Source: Bifidobacterium sp.
GTDB taxonomy: Bacteria > Actinomycetota > Actinomycetes > Actinomycetales > Bifidobacteriaceae
NCBI GenBank assembly: GCA_022649135.1
Contig: JALCNP010000008.1
Coordinates: forward strand, 1 to 64,000
DNA: 64,000 bases
Direction of reading: 5' to 3'
The notes beneath the pieces are model-generated. The model was given only the letters and a program-made list of their open reading frames with translations, was not told the DNA's origin and did no database searches. Below, one piece after another: positions 16,768-28,054 of the stretch. A program made the translations under genes and the position numbers. The first letter of the stretch is position 1. Each line of letters opens with the position of its first letter.

Positions 16768-17793
16768 ATGCTGTCTTTTGAAAACGACTACAGCGAGGGC
16801 GCCCATCCGGCGATTCTCCGGCGTCTTGCCGAGACGAACATGGAGCAGCTGCCCGGGTACGGCACCGACCGCTACTGCGCTGACGCCACGGAGAAGATTC
16901 GCCGCGCCACCGGATGCCCGGACGCCGACGTCTGGTTCCTCGTGGGGGGAACCCAGACCAACCAGACGGTGATCGATTCCATCACACCCCAGTACGCCGG
17001 GGTCGTCGCCGCGCAAAGCGGGCATGTCAACGTCCATGAGGCCGGAGCGATAGAGTTCACGGGGCATAAGGTCCTGACACTTCCCGCGCATGACGGGCGG
17101 ATCGACGCGAACGAACTCGCCGACTACTGCGAGGGGTTCTTCGCCGACGCCAACCACGACCACATGGTGTTCCCGGGATCGGTCTACATCTCCTTCCCCA
17201 CGGAGTTCGGCACGGTGTACACGCTTGCGCAGCTCGAGGCGATAGGCGAGGTGTGCAGGCAATACGGCATCCCCCTGTTCGTCGACGGGGCCCGCCTGGG
17301 CTACGGTCTCACCGCCCCGGGGACGGATGTGTCGCTGCAGGACATCGCACGCATAACCGACGTCTTCTCCATCGGCGGAACGAAGGTGGGCGCCCTGTTC
17401 GGCGAGGCGGTGGTCTTCCCCCGTTCGCACAGCCCCCGTCATTTCCTGACCCTCATCAAGCAGCACGGAGCGCTTCTGGCCAAGGGGTGGCTGCTGGGTC
17501 TCCAGTTCGACACGCTGTTCACCGACGACCTGTACGGCACCATCGCCGCGCACGCCAACGACGCCGCCGAAACCATACGTACGGCATTGCGCGACAAGGG
17601 ATATTCCCTTACCTTCGATTCACCGACCAACCAGATTTTCGTGACGCTTGATCAGCAGACGATCAGCAGGCTGAGCAGCCATGTAAGGATCGGATTCATG
17701 CAGAAGGCGGACGAGTATCACTCGGTGATGCGCATCTGCACGAGCTGGGCCACCACGCCGGAGCATGTCGCGGAGCTGATCTCGCTGCTGTAG
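16768..17793 (+). CDS. Low-specificity L-threonine aldolase-like PLP enzyme
   Basis: The 341-residue fold-type I PLP enzyme has FVDGARLGYG (cofactor Asp173) and the lysine in SIGGTKVGALFGEA (Lys206). This matches the beta-eliminating-lyase/threonine-aldolase group that carries GGTK. It would split L-threonine or allo-threonine to glycine and acetaldehyde. GGAGG before the ATG at 16768 sets the start; an upstream in-frame extension has no family match. Monocistronic and divergent from the beta-lactamase-like gene. Confidence 0.83.
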   Translation: MLSFENDYSEGAHPAILRRLAETNMEQLPGYGTDRYCADATEKIRRATGCPDADVWFLVGGTQTNQTVIDSITPQYAGVVAAQSGHVNVHEAGAIEFTGHKVLTLPAHDGRIDANELADYCEGFFADANHDHMVFPGSVYISFPTEFGTVYTLAQLEAIGEVCRQYGIPLFVDGARLGYGLTAPGTDVSLQDIARITDVFSIGGTKVGALFGEAVVFPRSHSPRHFLTLIKQHGALLAKGWLLGLQFDTLFTDDLYGTIAAHANDAAETIRTALRDKGYSLTFDSPTNQIFVTLDQQTISRLSSHVRIGFMQKADEYHSVMRICTSWATTPEHVAELISLL

Positions 17794-17819
17794 GCCTCCC
17801 GAACCGCCGCGCGGGCGGA

Positions 17820-19043
17820 TCATTCGCCTGCGCGGCGGAAGTCCGCGATGGCCTGCCGCTCCATGGCGACGAAGCTCCTCACCGAGGACTCGATGCCGTA
17901 TCGTTCCCTGGCGAATCTCGCGTAGCGGCCGCCCCAATACGCCCTCGCATCGGGATGGTCGATCCACCAGTCGATCCTGCGGGCCAGCTCCCCCGGCCTT
18001 CTCGCCGGGAACAGGGATTCGTCGACCAGTGCGAACTGCCGGGCCGCGCTCAGCTCGCAGGAGGCGATCACGGGAACGAGGCCGCTCGCCATGGCCTCGA
18101 TGACGCTGAGGGACTCGATATCCGCCGTCGAGCAGTGGACGAACAGATCGCATGAACGCAGCGTGGCGGGCATGCGGTCGTTCTCCATGAAGCCGATCGA
18201 CGCGGCATCCCCCAGAATCGACTTCGCTCTGCGCCGCAGCCGTCGGGCGAGCGGACCGGTTCCGCATACGCGCAGCTCGATGTCCTCCCGGTGGCGGCAC
18301 ATGGCGACGGCCCTGATGAGCGTTATGTGGTTCTTCTCGCGCGTAAGGCGACCGGATGCGATGATTCGGAACGGTTTGGGGGCACGGGGACGCGCCCGCC
18401 GCCCCTGCCGGGGGGCGAACCGCGGGGAGTAGCCGTTGGAGATCACGTGGAGAACGGACCGGTACCCATGCCTCCTCAGCTGCCGGGCGATCATCGCACT
18501 GGGAACGTGCACGTGCCGCACATGGCGATACAGCCAGTGGTCGAAGAGCCGGTACAGCATGGAGGACATCCCGGGGATGAACCGCAGGGGACCCGCCGAA
18601 TACATGATGTTCTGGGGCTGCAGATGGAATCCGGCCGTAACGGGCACGCCCATCGCCCGGGCCGTGCGGCATGCGTGCCTCCCGAACGCGAACGGCATGT
18701 AGACGTGAGCCACGTCCACCCCGTCGAAGGCGCGGTGGAACAGCTCCTCGTCCGGCTCCGCGAACTGCATCTGCTGTTGGGCGGCGACCCAGGAGACCAC
18801 GGGGATCGTTTTCACGCGGGCCGCGTACCGAGGGGCCCCCACCCCGACCAGCCGCACATGGTGACCCTGACGCTCCAGCTCCGCGGCATACTGCAGGGCG
18901 GAATTGGACGTTCCGTTCCCCTGCGTGTCGACGGTGTCGACAACCAAGGCGATGGTGAGGGCCCTCTTCCCCGACTCCCCCACGTTCGCCTCACCGACGT
19001 TCGACTCCGCGCGGTTTCCCCGCTCCTCCACTGCCTTATGCAC
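17820..19043 (-). CDS. GT4-family glycosyltransferase
   Basis: 407 residues of GT-B fold: N-terminal Rossmann half (ALTIALVVDTVDTQGNGTSN) and C-terminal nucleotide-sugar half (FRIIASGRLTREKNHITLIR, then DIESLSVIEAMASGLVPVIA with the GT4 E-x7-E-type motif). It is similar to glycolipid or capsule glycosyltransferases acting at the membrane inner face. No transmembrane span. The acceptor is unknown. It ends 26 bp from the convergent aldolase gene. The basic patch near 240-255 (RQGRRARPRAPKPF) could bind phospholipid. Confidence 0.83.
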   Translation of the reverse strand: MHKAVEERGNRAESNVGEANVGESGKRALTIALVVDTVDTQGNGTSNSALQYAAELERQGHHVRLVGVGAPRYAARVKTIPVVSWVAAQQQMQFAEPDEELFHRAFDGVDVAHVYMPFAFGRHACRTARAMGVPVTAGFHLQPQNIMYSAGPLRFIPGMSSMLYRLFDHWLYRHVRHVHVPSAMIARQLRRHGYRSVLHVISNGYSPRFAPRQGRRARPRAPKPFRIIASGRLTREKNHITLIRAVAMCRHREDIELRVCGTGPLARRLRRRAKSILGDAASIGFMENDRMPATLRSCDLFVHCSTADIESLSVIEAMASGLVPVIASCELSAARQFALVDESLFPARRPGELARRIDWWIDHPDARAYWGGRYARFARERYGIESSVRSFVAMERQAIADFRRAGE

Positions 19044-19212
19044 GCCTTCATCCTATCCCACCGCATCCTTGGAGCTCGGCGGCGGTGCATGGACTGCGGC
19101 TCTTCCACCCCGCCGGACGCCGGGACCGCAGCGGTCACGGTCCATGGTCCGGGTCCTCGCGCGATCCGGAGGGCAGGCGCCCCGCGCAATTCGGTAACCC
19201 CTGGATGGCACA

Positions 19213-20505
19213 ATGGGGCGTATGAGCGAGAACGCTGAGATTCAGGCAACAACCGTCACCACCGATCACATTCTGGGAACGCCCTGGGGAAAGAACAGAA
19301 CCCGGATACTCATGCTGGGGTCCGGCGAACTCGGCAAAGAGGTCACCATCGAACTCATGCGCCTGGGTGCCTGGGTATGCGCGGCCGACAGCTACGAAGG
19401 GGCCCCCGCCGCCCAGGTCGCGCACGAATCCCGCGTTCTGGACATGGCGGATCCGACCGCCCTTCAGGCGTTGTTCGACGAGATCCGCCCGGACATCATC
19501 GTGCCCGAGGTCGAGGCGATCGCCACCGAGGATCTGGCGGCGGCGGCCGGCAGCGGAATTCAGGTCGTACCCAGCGCGGACGTGGCATCGATCTGCATGG
19601 ACCGCGAGCGCCTGCGAGTGCTTGCCCACGAGGATCTGGGTCTGGCGACGACACCATACCTCTTCGCCGGGTCGCTGCAGGAGCTCAGACGGAACGCGGA
19701 GTCCGTAGGGTACCCCTGCGTGGTCAAACCCATCATGAGCTCCTCGGGTCATGGGCAGTCGGTGGTCGACTCCGCCGAGGGAATCGACGCGGCGTGGCAT
19801 GAGGCGCAGGTGGGGCGGCGGGCGGCGGGCGCAGGCTCCGTCTCCCGGGTGATCGTCGAGGCGCTCGCCCCGCTTGACTACGAGCTGACGGTTCTGACGG
19901 TGAGCTCCAGCGCAGGAGTGGTGACGTGCCCCCCCATTGGGCAAAGACAGGAGCACGGCGACTACCGCGAGTCATGGCAGCCGGCATACGTCGACCCCCA
20001 GGTTCTGAGCACGGCGCAGGATATGGCGTCCCGGGCCGTCCGGGGTCTGGTCTCCCAGGCGCGCAGGTCCGGGGAGCGTGGATGGGGCGTGTTCGGTGTC
20101 GAGCTTTTCGTGCTCGACGACGGGAGCGTGCTGTTCAACGAGGTCTCCCCCCGCCCGCACGACACGGGGATGGTGACCATGATCTCCCAGCGACTCAGCG
20201 AGTTCGCCCTGCATGCCCGTGCGATCCTCGGGATTCCCGTGACGCGTGATCATGTACGTCTGTGCATCGGACCGGACCGTGTCGCCGCGAGCCATGCCCT
20301 CGTCGTGCACGGCGAGGGCGAGGTGGGGTTCGGCAATGTGGCCCAGGCTCTGGCATGCCCCGACACCGACCTGCGCATCTTCTCCAAGCCGGTTGTTCAC
20401 GGACACCGCAGAATGGCGGTCGCCCTTGCGGTCGGAGACGATGAGACACGTGCACGCGCACTCGCGGCGCGGGTGGCCGGCGATCTTCGCCAGGAGCGGT
20501 CCTAG
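19213..20505 (+). CDS. purT: Formate-dependent GAR transformylase
   Basis: 430 residues, ATP-grasp fold: RILMLGSGELGKEVTIELMR at the N-terminus, VVKPIMSSSGHGQS as the ATP loop, and FNEVSPRPHDTGMVT for Mg/ATP. PurT makes formyl-GAR from GAR, formate and ATP, replacing the folate-dependent PurN (not seen in this window). It opens the purine block, 142 bp before purC. ATGs at 19213 and 19222 are both possible; GGATGG upstream favours 19213. Confidence 0.93.
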   Translation: MGRMSENAEIQATTVTTDHILGTPWGKNRTRILMLGSGELGKEVTIELMRLGAWVCAADSYEGAPAAQVAHESRVLDMADPTALQALFDEIRPDIIVPEVEAIATEDLAAAAGSGIQVVPSADVASICMDRERLRVLAHEDLGLATTPYLFAGSLQELRRNAESVGYPCVVKPIMSSSGHGQSVVDSAEGIDAAWHEAQVGRRAAGAGSVSRVIVEALAPLDYELTVLTVSSSAGVVTCPPIGQRQEHGDYRESWQPAYVDPQVLSTAQDMASRAVRGLVSQARRSGERGWGVFGVELFVLDDGSVLFNEVSPRPHDTGMVTMISQRLSEFALHARAILGIPVTRDHVRLCIGPDRVAASHALVVHGEGEVGFGNVAQALACPDTDLRIFSKPVVHGHRRMAVALAVGDDETRARALAARVAGDLRQERS

Positions 20506-20647
20506 CTGCTCGCAGAGGCCCGGAAGCCGGTTCGCGCCCCGATGAAGCCCGAGGGGCACGCGAACGGATTCTTGTAGTCGCCGGTTGTTATCCTTTGAGC
20601 GTTAGTTCACCCCTCATTCATCTCGTATCGCACGAGAAAGGCGAGTC

Positions 20648-21397
20648 ATGGAGAAACTGGAAAAGCTCTACGAAGGCAAAGCCAAAAAACTCTACGCAAC
20701 CGATGATCCGGACGTTCTCTGGGTCGAATACATGAATCAGGCGACCGCCGGGAACGGCGCGAAAAAGGCCCAGATCGAAGGCAAGGGGAGTCTCAACAAC
20801 CACATCACCACGGTTATCTTCAACCTTCTCAAGGCACGGGGAGTGAAAAGCCACTTCATCAAGCGTCTTTCCGACACCGATCAGCTGGTGCGCACGATGC
20901 ATATGTATCCGCTGGAGATCATCATGCGCAACACCGCCGCCGGATCCTTCGCGAAGCGATACGGGGTCAAGGAGGGGACCGGGCTGAAGAGGCCGGTCCT
21001 CGAGTTCTGCGTCAAATCGGATGAGCTGGGGGATCCCTTCATCAACAACGACGGAATCATCGCGCTGAATCTGGCGTCCGACAAGGAGCTGGACGAGATA
21101 TCCCGCCAGGCCAGGGCGGTGAACAAGGCGCTGAGCGACATCTTCTCCTCCATCGCCGTGCAGCTCGTCGACTTCAAAATCGAGGAGGGCCGAACCCCCG
21201 ACGGGGAGATCCTTCTGGCGGACGAGATAACCCCCGACACATGCCGGCTGTGGGATCTGAAAGACGCAAGCGGAAAAATCGAGCATCTCGACAAGGATCT
21301 GTTCCGACGCGACCTGGGAAACATCATTCCGGCCTATGAGGAAATCTACGATCGACTGAAAACGCTGGCGCACGCGGAAGGCGTCGCCACGGAGTAA
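20648..21397 (+). CDS. purC: SAICAR synthetase
   Basis: 249 residues with the PurC signatures [17 protein letters not shown] at the N-terminus, [19 protein letters not shown], and LVDFKIEEG with [15 protein letters not shown] near the C-terminus. It joins aspartate to CAIR using ATP. AAAGG before the ATG. A 13-bp stem hairpin follows at 21405-21444 before purL, so read-through may be tuned there. Confidence 0.96.
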   Translation: MEKLEKLYEGKAKKLYATDDPDVLWVEYMNQATAGNGAKKAQIEGKGSLNNHITTVIFNLLKARGVKSHFIKRLSDTDQLVRTMHMYPLEIIMRNTAAGSFAKRYGVKEGTGLKRPVLEFCVKSDELGDPFINNDGIIALNLASDKELDEISRQARAVNKALSDIFSSIAVQLVDFKIEEGRTPDGEILLADEITPDTCRLWDLKDASGKIEHLDKDLFRRDLGNIIPAYEEIYDRLKTLAHAEGVATE

Positions 21398-21404
21398 GCA
21401 GTGT

Positions 21405-21444
21405 GAATCGCCCGCATACCGTCAGCCACGGATGCGGGCGATTC
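21405..21444 (+). promoter_or_regulatory. Hairpin between purC and purL
   Basis: GAATCGCCCGCAT (21405-21417) and ATGCGGGCGATTC (21432-21444) are perfectly complementary, a 13-bp stem with a 14-nt loop. No U-run follows, so partial attenuation or RNA end protection inside the pur block is more likely than full termination. Confidence 0.6.
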
Positions 21445-21510
21445 GGTGTCGACGCATTCACCAACCCAATCCACCATGGAAGCAGACGCAACAAGAAGGC
21501 AGGACAAGCA

Positions 21511-24500
21511 GTGGTTTTTCGTGTGTACGTGGAGAAGAAGCCCGGATATGACGTGGCGGCGCAGCAGCTGCGCGATGAACTGACGACGACTCTGGGGCTT
21601 CCGGGCCTCGACGGGGTCCGAATCGTGAACCGCTATGATGTCGAGGGCATCAGCAGGGAGCTTTTCGACAAGGCGACGCCGACGGTGTTCAGCGAGCCTG
21701 CGGTGGACACCGTCTCCATGGCAATGCCCGATTTCGATCATTGCCATGTCTTCGCGGTGGAGTATCTCCCCGGTCAGTTCGACCAGAGGGCCGATTCCGC
21801 CAGCGAATGCATCCAGCTCATCAGCCAGGGGGAGCGTCCGGTGGTTCGAACCGCAAAGCTCTACGCGCTGGAGGGGCCCCTGGGGAACGAGGATGTCGAG
21901 GCCGTCAAGCGCTATGTGATCAACCCCGTCGAGGCCCGGGAGGCGTCCCTGGAGGAGAAGTCCACACTGGCCGTTCACGTGGCGAAGCCCACGGACGTCG
22001 AGGTTCTGCACGGATTCACCTCACTGGATGAGCGCGGGCTGTCCGACTTCATCGATTCGCGCGGCCTGGCGATGGATCTCGCCGACGCCCGTTTCTGCCA
22101 GCGCTATTTCCTGGAGGAGGGCAGGGATCCCACCATCACCGAGATGAAGGTCATCGACACCTACTGGTCCGACCATTGCCGCCACACCACTTTCGGCACG
22201 CAACTCGACAACATCCGCATCGACGACCCTGAAGTGGACAAGGCCTTCCACACCTATCTGCAGATGCGCAGGGAGCTGGGACGCGACGGCAGACCGGTCT
22301 CTCTGATGGACATGGCGACCATCGGGGCCCGATGGCTCGCCGAGAACGGCGTGCTGACCGGCCTGGACACATCGGAGGAGATCAACGCCTGCACGGTCAA
22401 GGTCACGGTCGACGTCGACGGCGAGGACCAGGACTGGCTTTTCCTCTTCAAGAACGAAACCCACAACCACCCCACCGAGATCGAGCCATTCGGCGGGGCC
22501 GCGACCTGCATCGGAGGATGCATCCGAGATCCGCTTTCGGGACGTTCCTACGTCTACCAGGCGATGCGCGTCACCGGGGCCGGTGACCCCAGGGTGCCGG
22601 TGAGCGACACGCTCGAGGGGAAGCTTCCCCAGCGCAAGATCGTCACCACCGCCGCCGCGGGCTACTCCTCGTACGGCAACCAGATCGGCCTTGCGACAGG
22701 TCAGGTGAACGAGATCTACCATCCGGGCTATGTGGCCAAGCGCATGGAGGTCGGCGCCGTGGTGGGGGCGACGCCCGCGGATCATGTCCGGCGAGAGGAA
22801 CCCGTCGCCGGAGATAGGATCATCCTTCTTGGCGGGCGTACCGGACGTGACGGCATCGGTGGTGCCACGGGCGCGTCGAAGGCCCAGGACACCGACAGCC
22901 TGGAGGAATCCGGGGCGGAGGTGCAGAAGGGGAACGCCCCCGTCGAGCGCAAGCTTCAGCGCCTTTTCCGCCGCAAGGACGCCTGCGTGCTCATCAAACG
23001 CTGCAACGACTTCGGTGCGGGCGGGGTGTCCGTCGCCACCGGAGAGATCGCGGACGGGCTCACCATCGATCTGAACAAGGTCCCCAAGAAATACGATGGC
23101 CTTGACGGCACCGAGCTGGCCATCTCGGAATCCCAGGAGCGCATGGCGGTCGATGTCGCCGCCGAGGATGTCGACGAGTTCCTCGGCTACGCGCGCGAGG
23201 AGAACCTCGAGGCCACGGTCATAGCCACGGTGAGCGAGGAGAAGCGCATGCGCATGACCTGGAACGGCGACACCATCGTCGATCTGAGCCGCAGCTTCCT
23301 CGCCTCCAACGGGGCGCCCAAGCACCAGGACGTTCGGGTCGAACCCGGCGCCGCCTACCAGCCCTCGCACATGCGGGGTTCCCTGGCGCAGCGCATGCAT
23401 GATCTGGTGACGGACATCAACGTGTGCTCGAACAAGGGGCTCTCGGAGCGTTTCGACTCCACCATCGGCGCGGCCACGGTCCTCATGCCCTTCGGCGGGC
23501 GATATCAGCTGACCCCGAATCTGGCGATGGTCGCCAAATTCCCCGTCGTCGGGGAGACGACCACGGCCTCGGCAATGGCATGGGGATTCAACCCCTACAT
23601 CATGGAGAGGAACCAGTTCACGGGGGCCTATCTCTCCGTCGTCGAATCGCTGTCCAAGCTGGTGGCCTCCGGATTCAGCCACACGCACGCATATCTGAGC
23701 TTCCAGGAGTATTTCGGCAAGCTCCGCGACGTTCCCGAACGCTGGGGCCGTCCCATGGCCGCGGTTCTGGGGGCCCTCATGGCGCAACGTGATCTCGGGG
23801 TCGGCGCCATCGGAGGCAAGGATTCCATGAGCGGCAGCTTCGAGGACCTCGACGTTCCGCCGACGCTGATCTCCTTCGCCGTCGCCGTCGGGCCCATGGG
23901 CCATGCGACATCCCCCGAATTCAAAGCCCCGGGCCACCGTATCGTCCGCATCGCGCCACGCTATGGAAAGGACGGTCTCACCCCCGACAAGGACGGGCTT
24001 CTCGAGGCCATGGCAATCGTCGAGGAGCTGATCGAGACGGGCGGGGCCGTGGCCGTGTCCACTCCCGGATACGGCGCGAGCGCGGAATCACTGTTCGCCA
24101 TGGCGCTGGGCAACCACATCGGCCTGAAGCTGAACGACGAGATCGGCATCGATGATCTTTTCGCTCCGGCATACGGCTCGTTCCTTCTTGAGCTGACGGA
24201 TGACGCAGTCCTCCCGGCGGCGTCCAACCGCGTGTGCATGGGCGAGATCGGCAGCACCACCGATCGCTACTCGTTCGCCGCGGCGCACGAGGATCTCGAT
24301 CTCGCCGGTCTGCAGGATGCCTGGGAGGGGGGCATGGAAGAGGTGTTCCCCTATCGGTCCACGCATCGGGCCGCAGACGGACAGGACGCCGGGCCGCTCG
24401 ATGCCATCAGCTTCACGCCGACGAGCCGCCACGCCTATGCGGGCGCGGGGGTCTCCAAGCCCCACGTCGTCATCCCGGTCTTCCCCGGCAACAACTGCGA

Positions 24501-25257
24501 GTATGACTCCCAGGCCGCCTTCGAACGCGCGGGAGCCGATGTCAGCACGCTGATAGTCAACAATCTCGATCCGCAGGCCGTCGCCGAATCGACACGACGA
24601 CTGGTCGAGGAGATACATCGCAGCCAGATCGTGATGCTTCCGGGAGGGTTCTCGGGAGGGGACGAGCCGGACGGGTCGGCGAAATTCATCGAGGCCTTCT
24701 TCCGCGCCCCCGAGGTGAGCGAGGCCGTCCGGGACCTTCTGCGCAACAGAGACGGGCTCATGCTGGGCATATGCAACGGGTTCCAGGCGCTCATCAAGCT
24801 TGGTCTCGTTCCCTTCGGGGACATCGTGCCCATGAACGACCAGTGCCCGACCCTGACGTTCAACACCATCGGACGTCACCAGAGCCGATTGATACGCACG
24901 CGCGTCGCCTCGACGCTCTCCCCCTGGCTGGCAAAGACCGAGGTGGGCGACATCCACACCATCGCCATCTCCCATGGGGAGGGACGGTTCGTGGCCCCCG
25001 ACGCCATGCTCGAATCGTTGAGACGGAAGGGCCAGATCGCCACCCAGTACGTCGACGAGAACGGCGCCCCGAGCATGAATCTGGAGACGAACCCCAACGG
25101 ATCCATGCTCGCCGTCGAGGCCATCACCAGCCCCGACGGTCGGATACTCGGGAAGATGGGCCACACCGAACGCTCCGGCAGGGGCCTGTACGTCAACGTT
25201 CCCGGAAACTTCCACCAGCCCCTGTTCGAAGCGGGGGTGGAATATTTCACCGCGTAG
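21511..25257 (+). CDS. purL: FGAM synthase, single-chain PurL
   Basis: About 1248 residues: an N-terminal PurS-like segment (VFRVYVEKKPGYDVAAQQL), two AIRS-like ATP domains (HNHPTEIEPFGGAATCIGGC, GAIGGKDSMSGSF) and a C-terminal glutaminase (VVIPVFPGNNCEYDS; nucleophile in MLGICNGFQALI; HGEGRF). Converts FGAR and glutamine to FGAM. The long single-chain form is typical of bifidobacteria and proteobacteria rather than most Gram-positives. The GTG at 21511 is chosen over 21403 because protein similarity begins there and AGGACAAG precedes it. Confidence 0.95.
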   Translation: MVFRVYVEKKPGYDVAAQQLRDELTTTLGLPGLDGVRIVNRYDVEGISRELFDKATPTVFSEPAVDTVSMAMPDFDHCHVFAVEYLPGQFDQRADSASECIQLISQGERPVVRTAKLYALEGPLGNEDVEAVKRYVINPVEAREASLEEKSTLAVHVAKPTDVEVLHGFTSLDERGLSDFIDSRGLAMDLADARFCQRYFLEEGRDPTITEMKVIDTYWSDHCRHTTFGTQLDNIRIDDPEVDKAFHTYLQMRRELGRDGRPVSLMDMATIGARWLAENGVLTGLDTSEEINACTVKVTVDVDGEDQDWLFLFKNETHNHPTEIEPFGGAATCIGGCIRDPLSGRSYVYQAMRVTGAGDPRVPVSDTLEGKLPQRKIVTTAAAGYSSYGNQIGLATGQVNEIYHPGYVAKRMEVGAVVGATPADHVRREEPVAGDRIILLGGRTGRDGIGGATGASKAQDTDSLEESGAEVQKGNAPVERKLQRLFRRKDACVLIKRCNDFGAGGVSVATGEIADGLTIDLNKVPKKYDGLDGTELAISESQERMAVDVAAEDVDEFLGYAREENLEATVIATVSEEKRMRMTWNGDTIVDLSRSFLASNGAPKHQDVRVEPGAAYQPSHMRGSLAQRMHDLVTDINVCSNKGLSERFDSTIGAATVLMPFGGRYQLTPNLAMVAKFPVVGETTTASAMAWGFNPYIMERNQFTGAYLSVVESLSKLVASGFSHTHAYLSFQEYFGKLRDVPERWGRPMAAVLGALMAQRDLGVGAIGGKDSMSGSFEDLDVPPTLISFAVAVGPMGHATSPEFKAPGHRIVRIAPRYGKDGLTPDKDGLLEAMAIVEELIETGGAVAVSTPGYGASAESLFAMALGNHIGLKLNDEIGIDDLFAPAYGSFLLELTDDAVLPAASNRVCMGEIGSTTDRYSFAAAHEDLDLAGLQDAWEGGMEEVFPYRSTHRAADGQDAGPLDAISFTPTSRHAYAGAGVSKPHVVIPVFPGNNCEYDSQAAFERAGADVSTLIVNNLDPQAVAESTRRLVEEIHRSQIVMLPGGFSGGDEPDGSAKFIEAFFRAPEVSEAVRDLLRNRDGLMLGICNGFQALIKLGLVPFGDIVPMNDQCPTLTFNTIGRHQSRLIRTRVASTLSPWLAKTEVGDIHTIAISHGEGRFVAPDAMLESLRRKGQIATQYVDENGAPSMNLETNPNGSMLAVEAITSPDGRILGKMGHTERSGRGLYVNVPGNFHQPLFEAGVEYFTA

Positions 25258-25408
25258 CGTCAACCGGCGACTGGAATATGAGATAGTTTGGCAATGACGG
25301 GACATGCGCCCGCCGCATCGGCATCGGCAGACCGGTGATGTATCCGGCGCTTGATAATGTGTGTGGCAGTGGATTCCCCGTCTCAACGGTTTTGGAAGGA
25401 GCTTTGGC

Positions 25409-26923
25409 TTGTCAGCTGAACTCGAAGACATTCACGAGGAGTGCGGTATTTTCGGCGTCTGGGGTCATCCCGACGCGGCTCGTCTCACATACTTCGGGCT
25501 GCATGCCTTGCAGCACCGTGGTCAGGAGGGTGCGGGCATCGTATCGAACGACGACGGCACCCTCATCGGGCATCGGGGGCTGGGCCTGCTCACACAGGTG
25601 TTTTCGGACGAACGCGAGATAGTGCGCCTCAAAGGCGAGAACGCGATTGGCCATGTGCGCTACGCAACCGCGGGGTCGGGCACGACCGACAACATCCAGC
25701 CCTTCATCTTCCGTTTCCATGACGGTGATGTGGCCCTATGCCACAACGGCAATCTCACCAACTGCGTGAGCCTGCGAAAGAACCTGGAGGACGAGGGGGC
25801 GATCTTCCACTCGAATTCGGACACGGAGGTCCTCATGCACCTCGTTCGCCGTTCCTCCCGGCCGACGTTCATGGAGAAGCTCAAGGAGGCGCTGAACGCG
25901 GTCCACGGTGGATTCGCCTATCTGCTCATGACCGAGCACTCGATGATAGGGGCTCTTGATCCCAACGGGTTCAGGCCCCTTTCCCTTGGCAGGATGACGA
26001 ACGGCGCCTACGTCCTCGCCTCGGAGACATGCGCGCTTGACATCGTCGGCGCCGAGCTTGTGCGCAACATCCAGCCCGGCGAGATCGTCGTCGTCGACGA
26101 CGACGGATACCGCATAACCCGGTACACCACGCACACGCAGCTGGCCATATGCTCCATGGAGTTCATCTACTTCGCACGTCCCGATTCCGACATCTACGGC
26201 GTCAACGTCCACTCCGCACGCAAGCGCATGGGCGCCAGGCTCGCCCAGGAGGCGCCCGTCGACGCCGACATGGTCATCGGCGTGCCGAACTCCTCACTGT
26301 CCGCGGCCTCGGGGTACGCGGAGAAAAGCGGTCTGCCCAACGAAATGGGGCTGATCAAGAACCAGTACGTGGCGCGCACGTTCATCCAGCCGACGCAGGC
26401 GCTGCGCGAGCAGGGCGTGCGCATGAAGCTGTCGGCGGTGCGCGGGGTCGTCAAGGGCAAAAAGGTCGTCGTCATCGACGATTCGATCGTGCGGGGAACC
26501 ACCTCCAAGCGCATCGTCCGGCTGCTCAGGGAGGCGGGGGCCGCCCAGGTCCACATGCGCATCAGCTCGCCTCCGCTGAGATACCCCTGCTTCTACGGCA
26601 TCGACATCTCCACGACCAAGGAGCTGATCGCCAGCAAGAAGTCCGTCGAGGAGATCCGCGAATACATCGGAGCCGATTCGCTGGCGTTTCTCAGCCTCGA
26701 TGGGCTGATCGAATCCATAGGGCTCGGGGCGGACGCCCCTTACGGGGGCCTGTGCGTCGCCTACTTCAACGGAGACTACCCCACCGCCCTGGATGACTAC
26801 GAGGACGATTTCCTGCGCTCCCTCACGCCCGAGGATCGGGTCCGGCTCCCCGAATTCGCCCTGTACAAAAGCAATTACGCGGGCAATGAGTACGCGCATT
26901 GCCCGGTCGGGGAACATGCGTGA
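25409..26923 (+). CDS. purF: Amidophosphoribosyltransferase
   Basis: 504 residues. The propeptide-like start [11 protein letters not shown] is followed by CGIFGVWG (catalytic Cys near residue 12), [13 protein letters not shown], and the PRPP loop [20 protein letters not shown]. This is the first committed step of purine synthesis. Homologues begin at the TTG at 25409, which has GGAAGGA 8 bases upstream, so the TTG is preferred over an ATG at 25361. A rare start codon on the committed enzyme may lower its expression. Confidence 0.94.
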   Translation: MSAELEDIHEECGIFGVWGHPDAARLTYFGLHALQHRGQEGAGIVSNDDGTLIGHRGLGLLTQVFSDEREIVRLKGENAIGHVRYATAGSGTTDNIQPFIFRFHDGDVALCHNGNLTNCVSLRKNLEDEGAIFHSNSDTEVLMHLVRRSSRPTFMEKLKEALNAVHGGFAYLLMTEHSMIGALDPNGFRPLSLGRMTNGAYVLASETCALDIVGAELVRNIQPGEIVVVDDDGYRITRYTTHTQLAICSMEFIYFARPDSDIYGVNVHSARKRMGARLAQEAPVDADMVIGVPNSSLSAASGYAEKSGLPNEMGLIKNQYVARTFIQPTQALREQGVRMKLSAVRGVVKGKKVVVIDDSIVRGTTSKRIVRLLREAGAAQVHMRISSPPLRYPCFYGIDISTTKELIASKKSVEEIREYIGADSLAFLSLDGLIESIGLGADAPYGGLCVAYFNGDYPTALDDYEDDFLRSLTPEDRVRLPEFALYKSNYAGNEYAHCPVGEHA

Positions 26924-27001
26924 GCCGGGCGACATCCCGGATCCACGCATCGCTCCGCCACCACGACATCATCACGGTCCACGCACCAGGAAAGGGTAAT
27001 C

Positions 27002-28036
27002 ATGCCTAAAGCATACGAAAACGCCGGAGTCAGCGTCGAGGCGGGATATGAGGTCGTCAAGCGCATCTCCTCACACGTCGCACGAACCGCACGTCCCGGC
27101 GTTGTCGGCGGCATCGGGGGCTTCGGAGGCCTGTTCGACCTCGCGTCGCTCGGCTACAAGGAGCCGGTGCTCATCTCGGGGACGGACGGAGTGGGCACGA
27201 AGCTCATGGTCGCCACGATGGCCGGCAGGCATGACACGATAGGCATCGACTGCGTGGCGATGTGCGTGAACGACATCGCCGCGCAGGGCGCGGAGCCGCT
27301 GTTCTTCCTCGACTACATCGCCTGCGGCAAAAACGATCCGGCGCTTCTCGAACAGGTCGTCTCCGGCGTGGCCGATGGCTGCGTGCAGGCCGGCGCCGGG
27401 CTCATCGGCGGGGAGACCGCGGAGATGCCCGGCATGTACGCCGCCGACGAATACGACCTCGCGGGATTCGCCGTCGGCGTGGCCGAACGTTCGGCCATCA
27501 TCGACGGCTCCTCGATCTCCCGGGGCGACGTTCTCATCGGTCTTCCCTCGAGCGGCGTGCATTCGAACGGCTTCTCCCTGATCCGCAAGGCTCTTTTCGA
27601 GCAGGCGGGGTATTCGGTTCGGACCCGTCTTGACGAGCTGAACGGTGCCAGCCTGGGAGAGGTCCTGCTCACCCCCACCACCATCTACGTCAAGGCGCTC
27701 CGTCCGCTGGTCACGGCCGGCGCGGTCAAGGGGGTGGCGCATATCACCGGCGGCGGCTTCATCGAGAACATCCCCCGCATGATCCCCCGGGGTCTGGCCG
27801 TGCGCATCGATTCCGGCAGCTGGCCGGTCCCCCCGATCTTCGACGTGATCGAAAAGGCGGGCGGCATAGACCATCATGAGATGTTCAACGTCTTCAACAT
27901 GGGAATCGGCATGGTGCTCGCCGTCGACAGGGACCGCGAGCAGGAGGTGCTGCAGCTGCTGCACGCGAACGGTGAGCGGGGATACGTTCTCGGCGAGGTC
28001 ATCGCCAGGAACGATGATGACGTTGAATTGCAGTAG
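27002..28036 (+). CDS. purM: AIR synthetase
   Basis: 344 residues with [33 protein letters not shown] and [14 protein letters not shown], the hallmark PurM motifs. Converts FGAM to AIR with ATP. GAAAGGG lies before the ATG, and the gene follows purF by 78 bp and precedes purD by 18 bp, consistent with one transcript. Confidence 0.96.
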   Translation: MPKAYENAGVSVEAGYEVVKRISSHVARTARPGVVGGIGGFGGLFDLASLGYKEPVLISGTDGVGTKLMVATMAGRHDTIGIDCVAMCVNDIAAQGAEPLFFLDYIACGKNDPALLEQVVSGVADGCVQAGAGLIGGETAEMPGMYAADEYDLAGFAVGVAERSAIIDGSSISRGDVLIGLPSSGVHSNGFSLIRKALFEQAGYSVRTRLDELNGASLGEVLLTPTTIYVKALRPLVTAGAVKGVAHITGGGFIENIPRMIPRGLAVRIDSGSWPVPPIFDVIEKAGGIDHHEMFNVFNMGIGMVLAVDRDREQEVLQLLHANGERGYVLGEVIARNDDDVELQ

Positions 28037-28054
28037 GGATAAGGAGCAAGGATC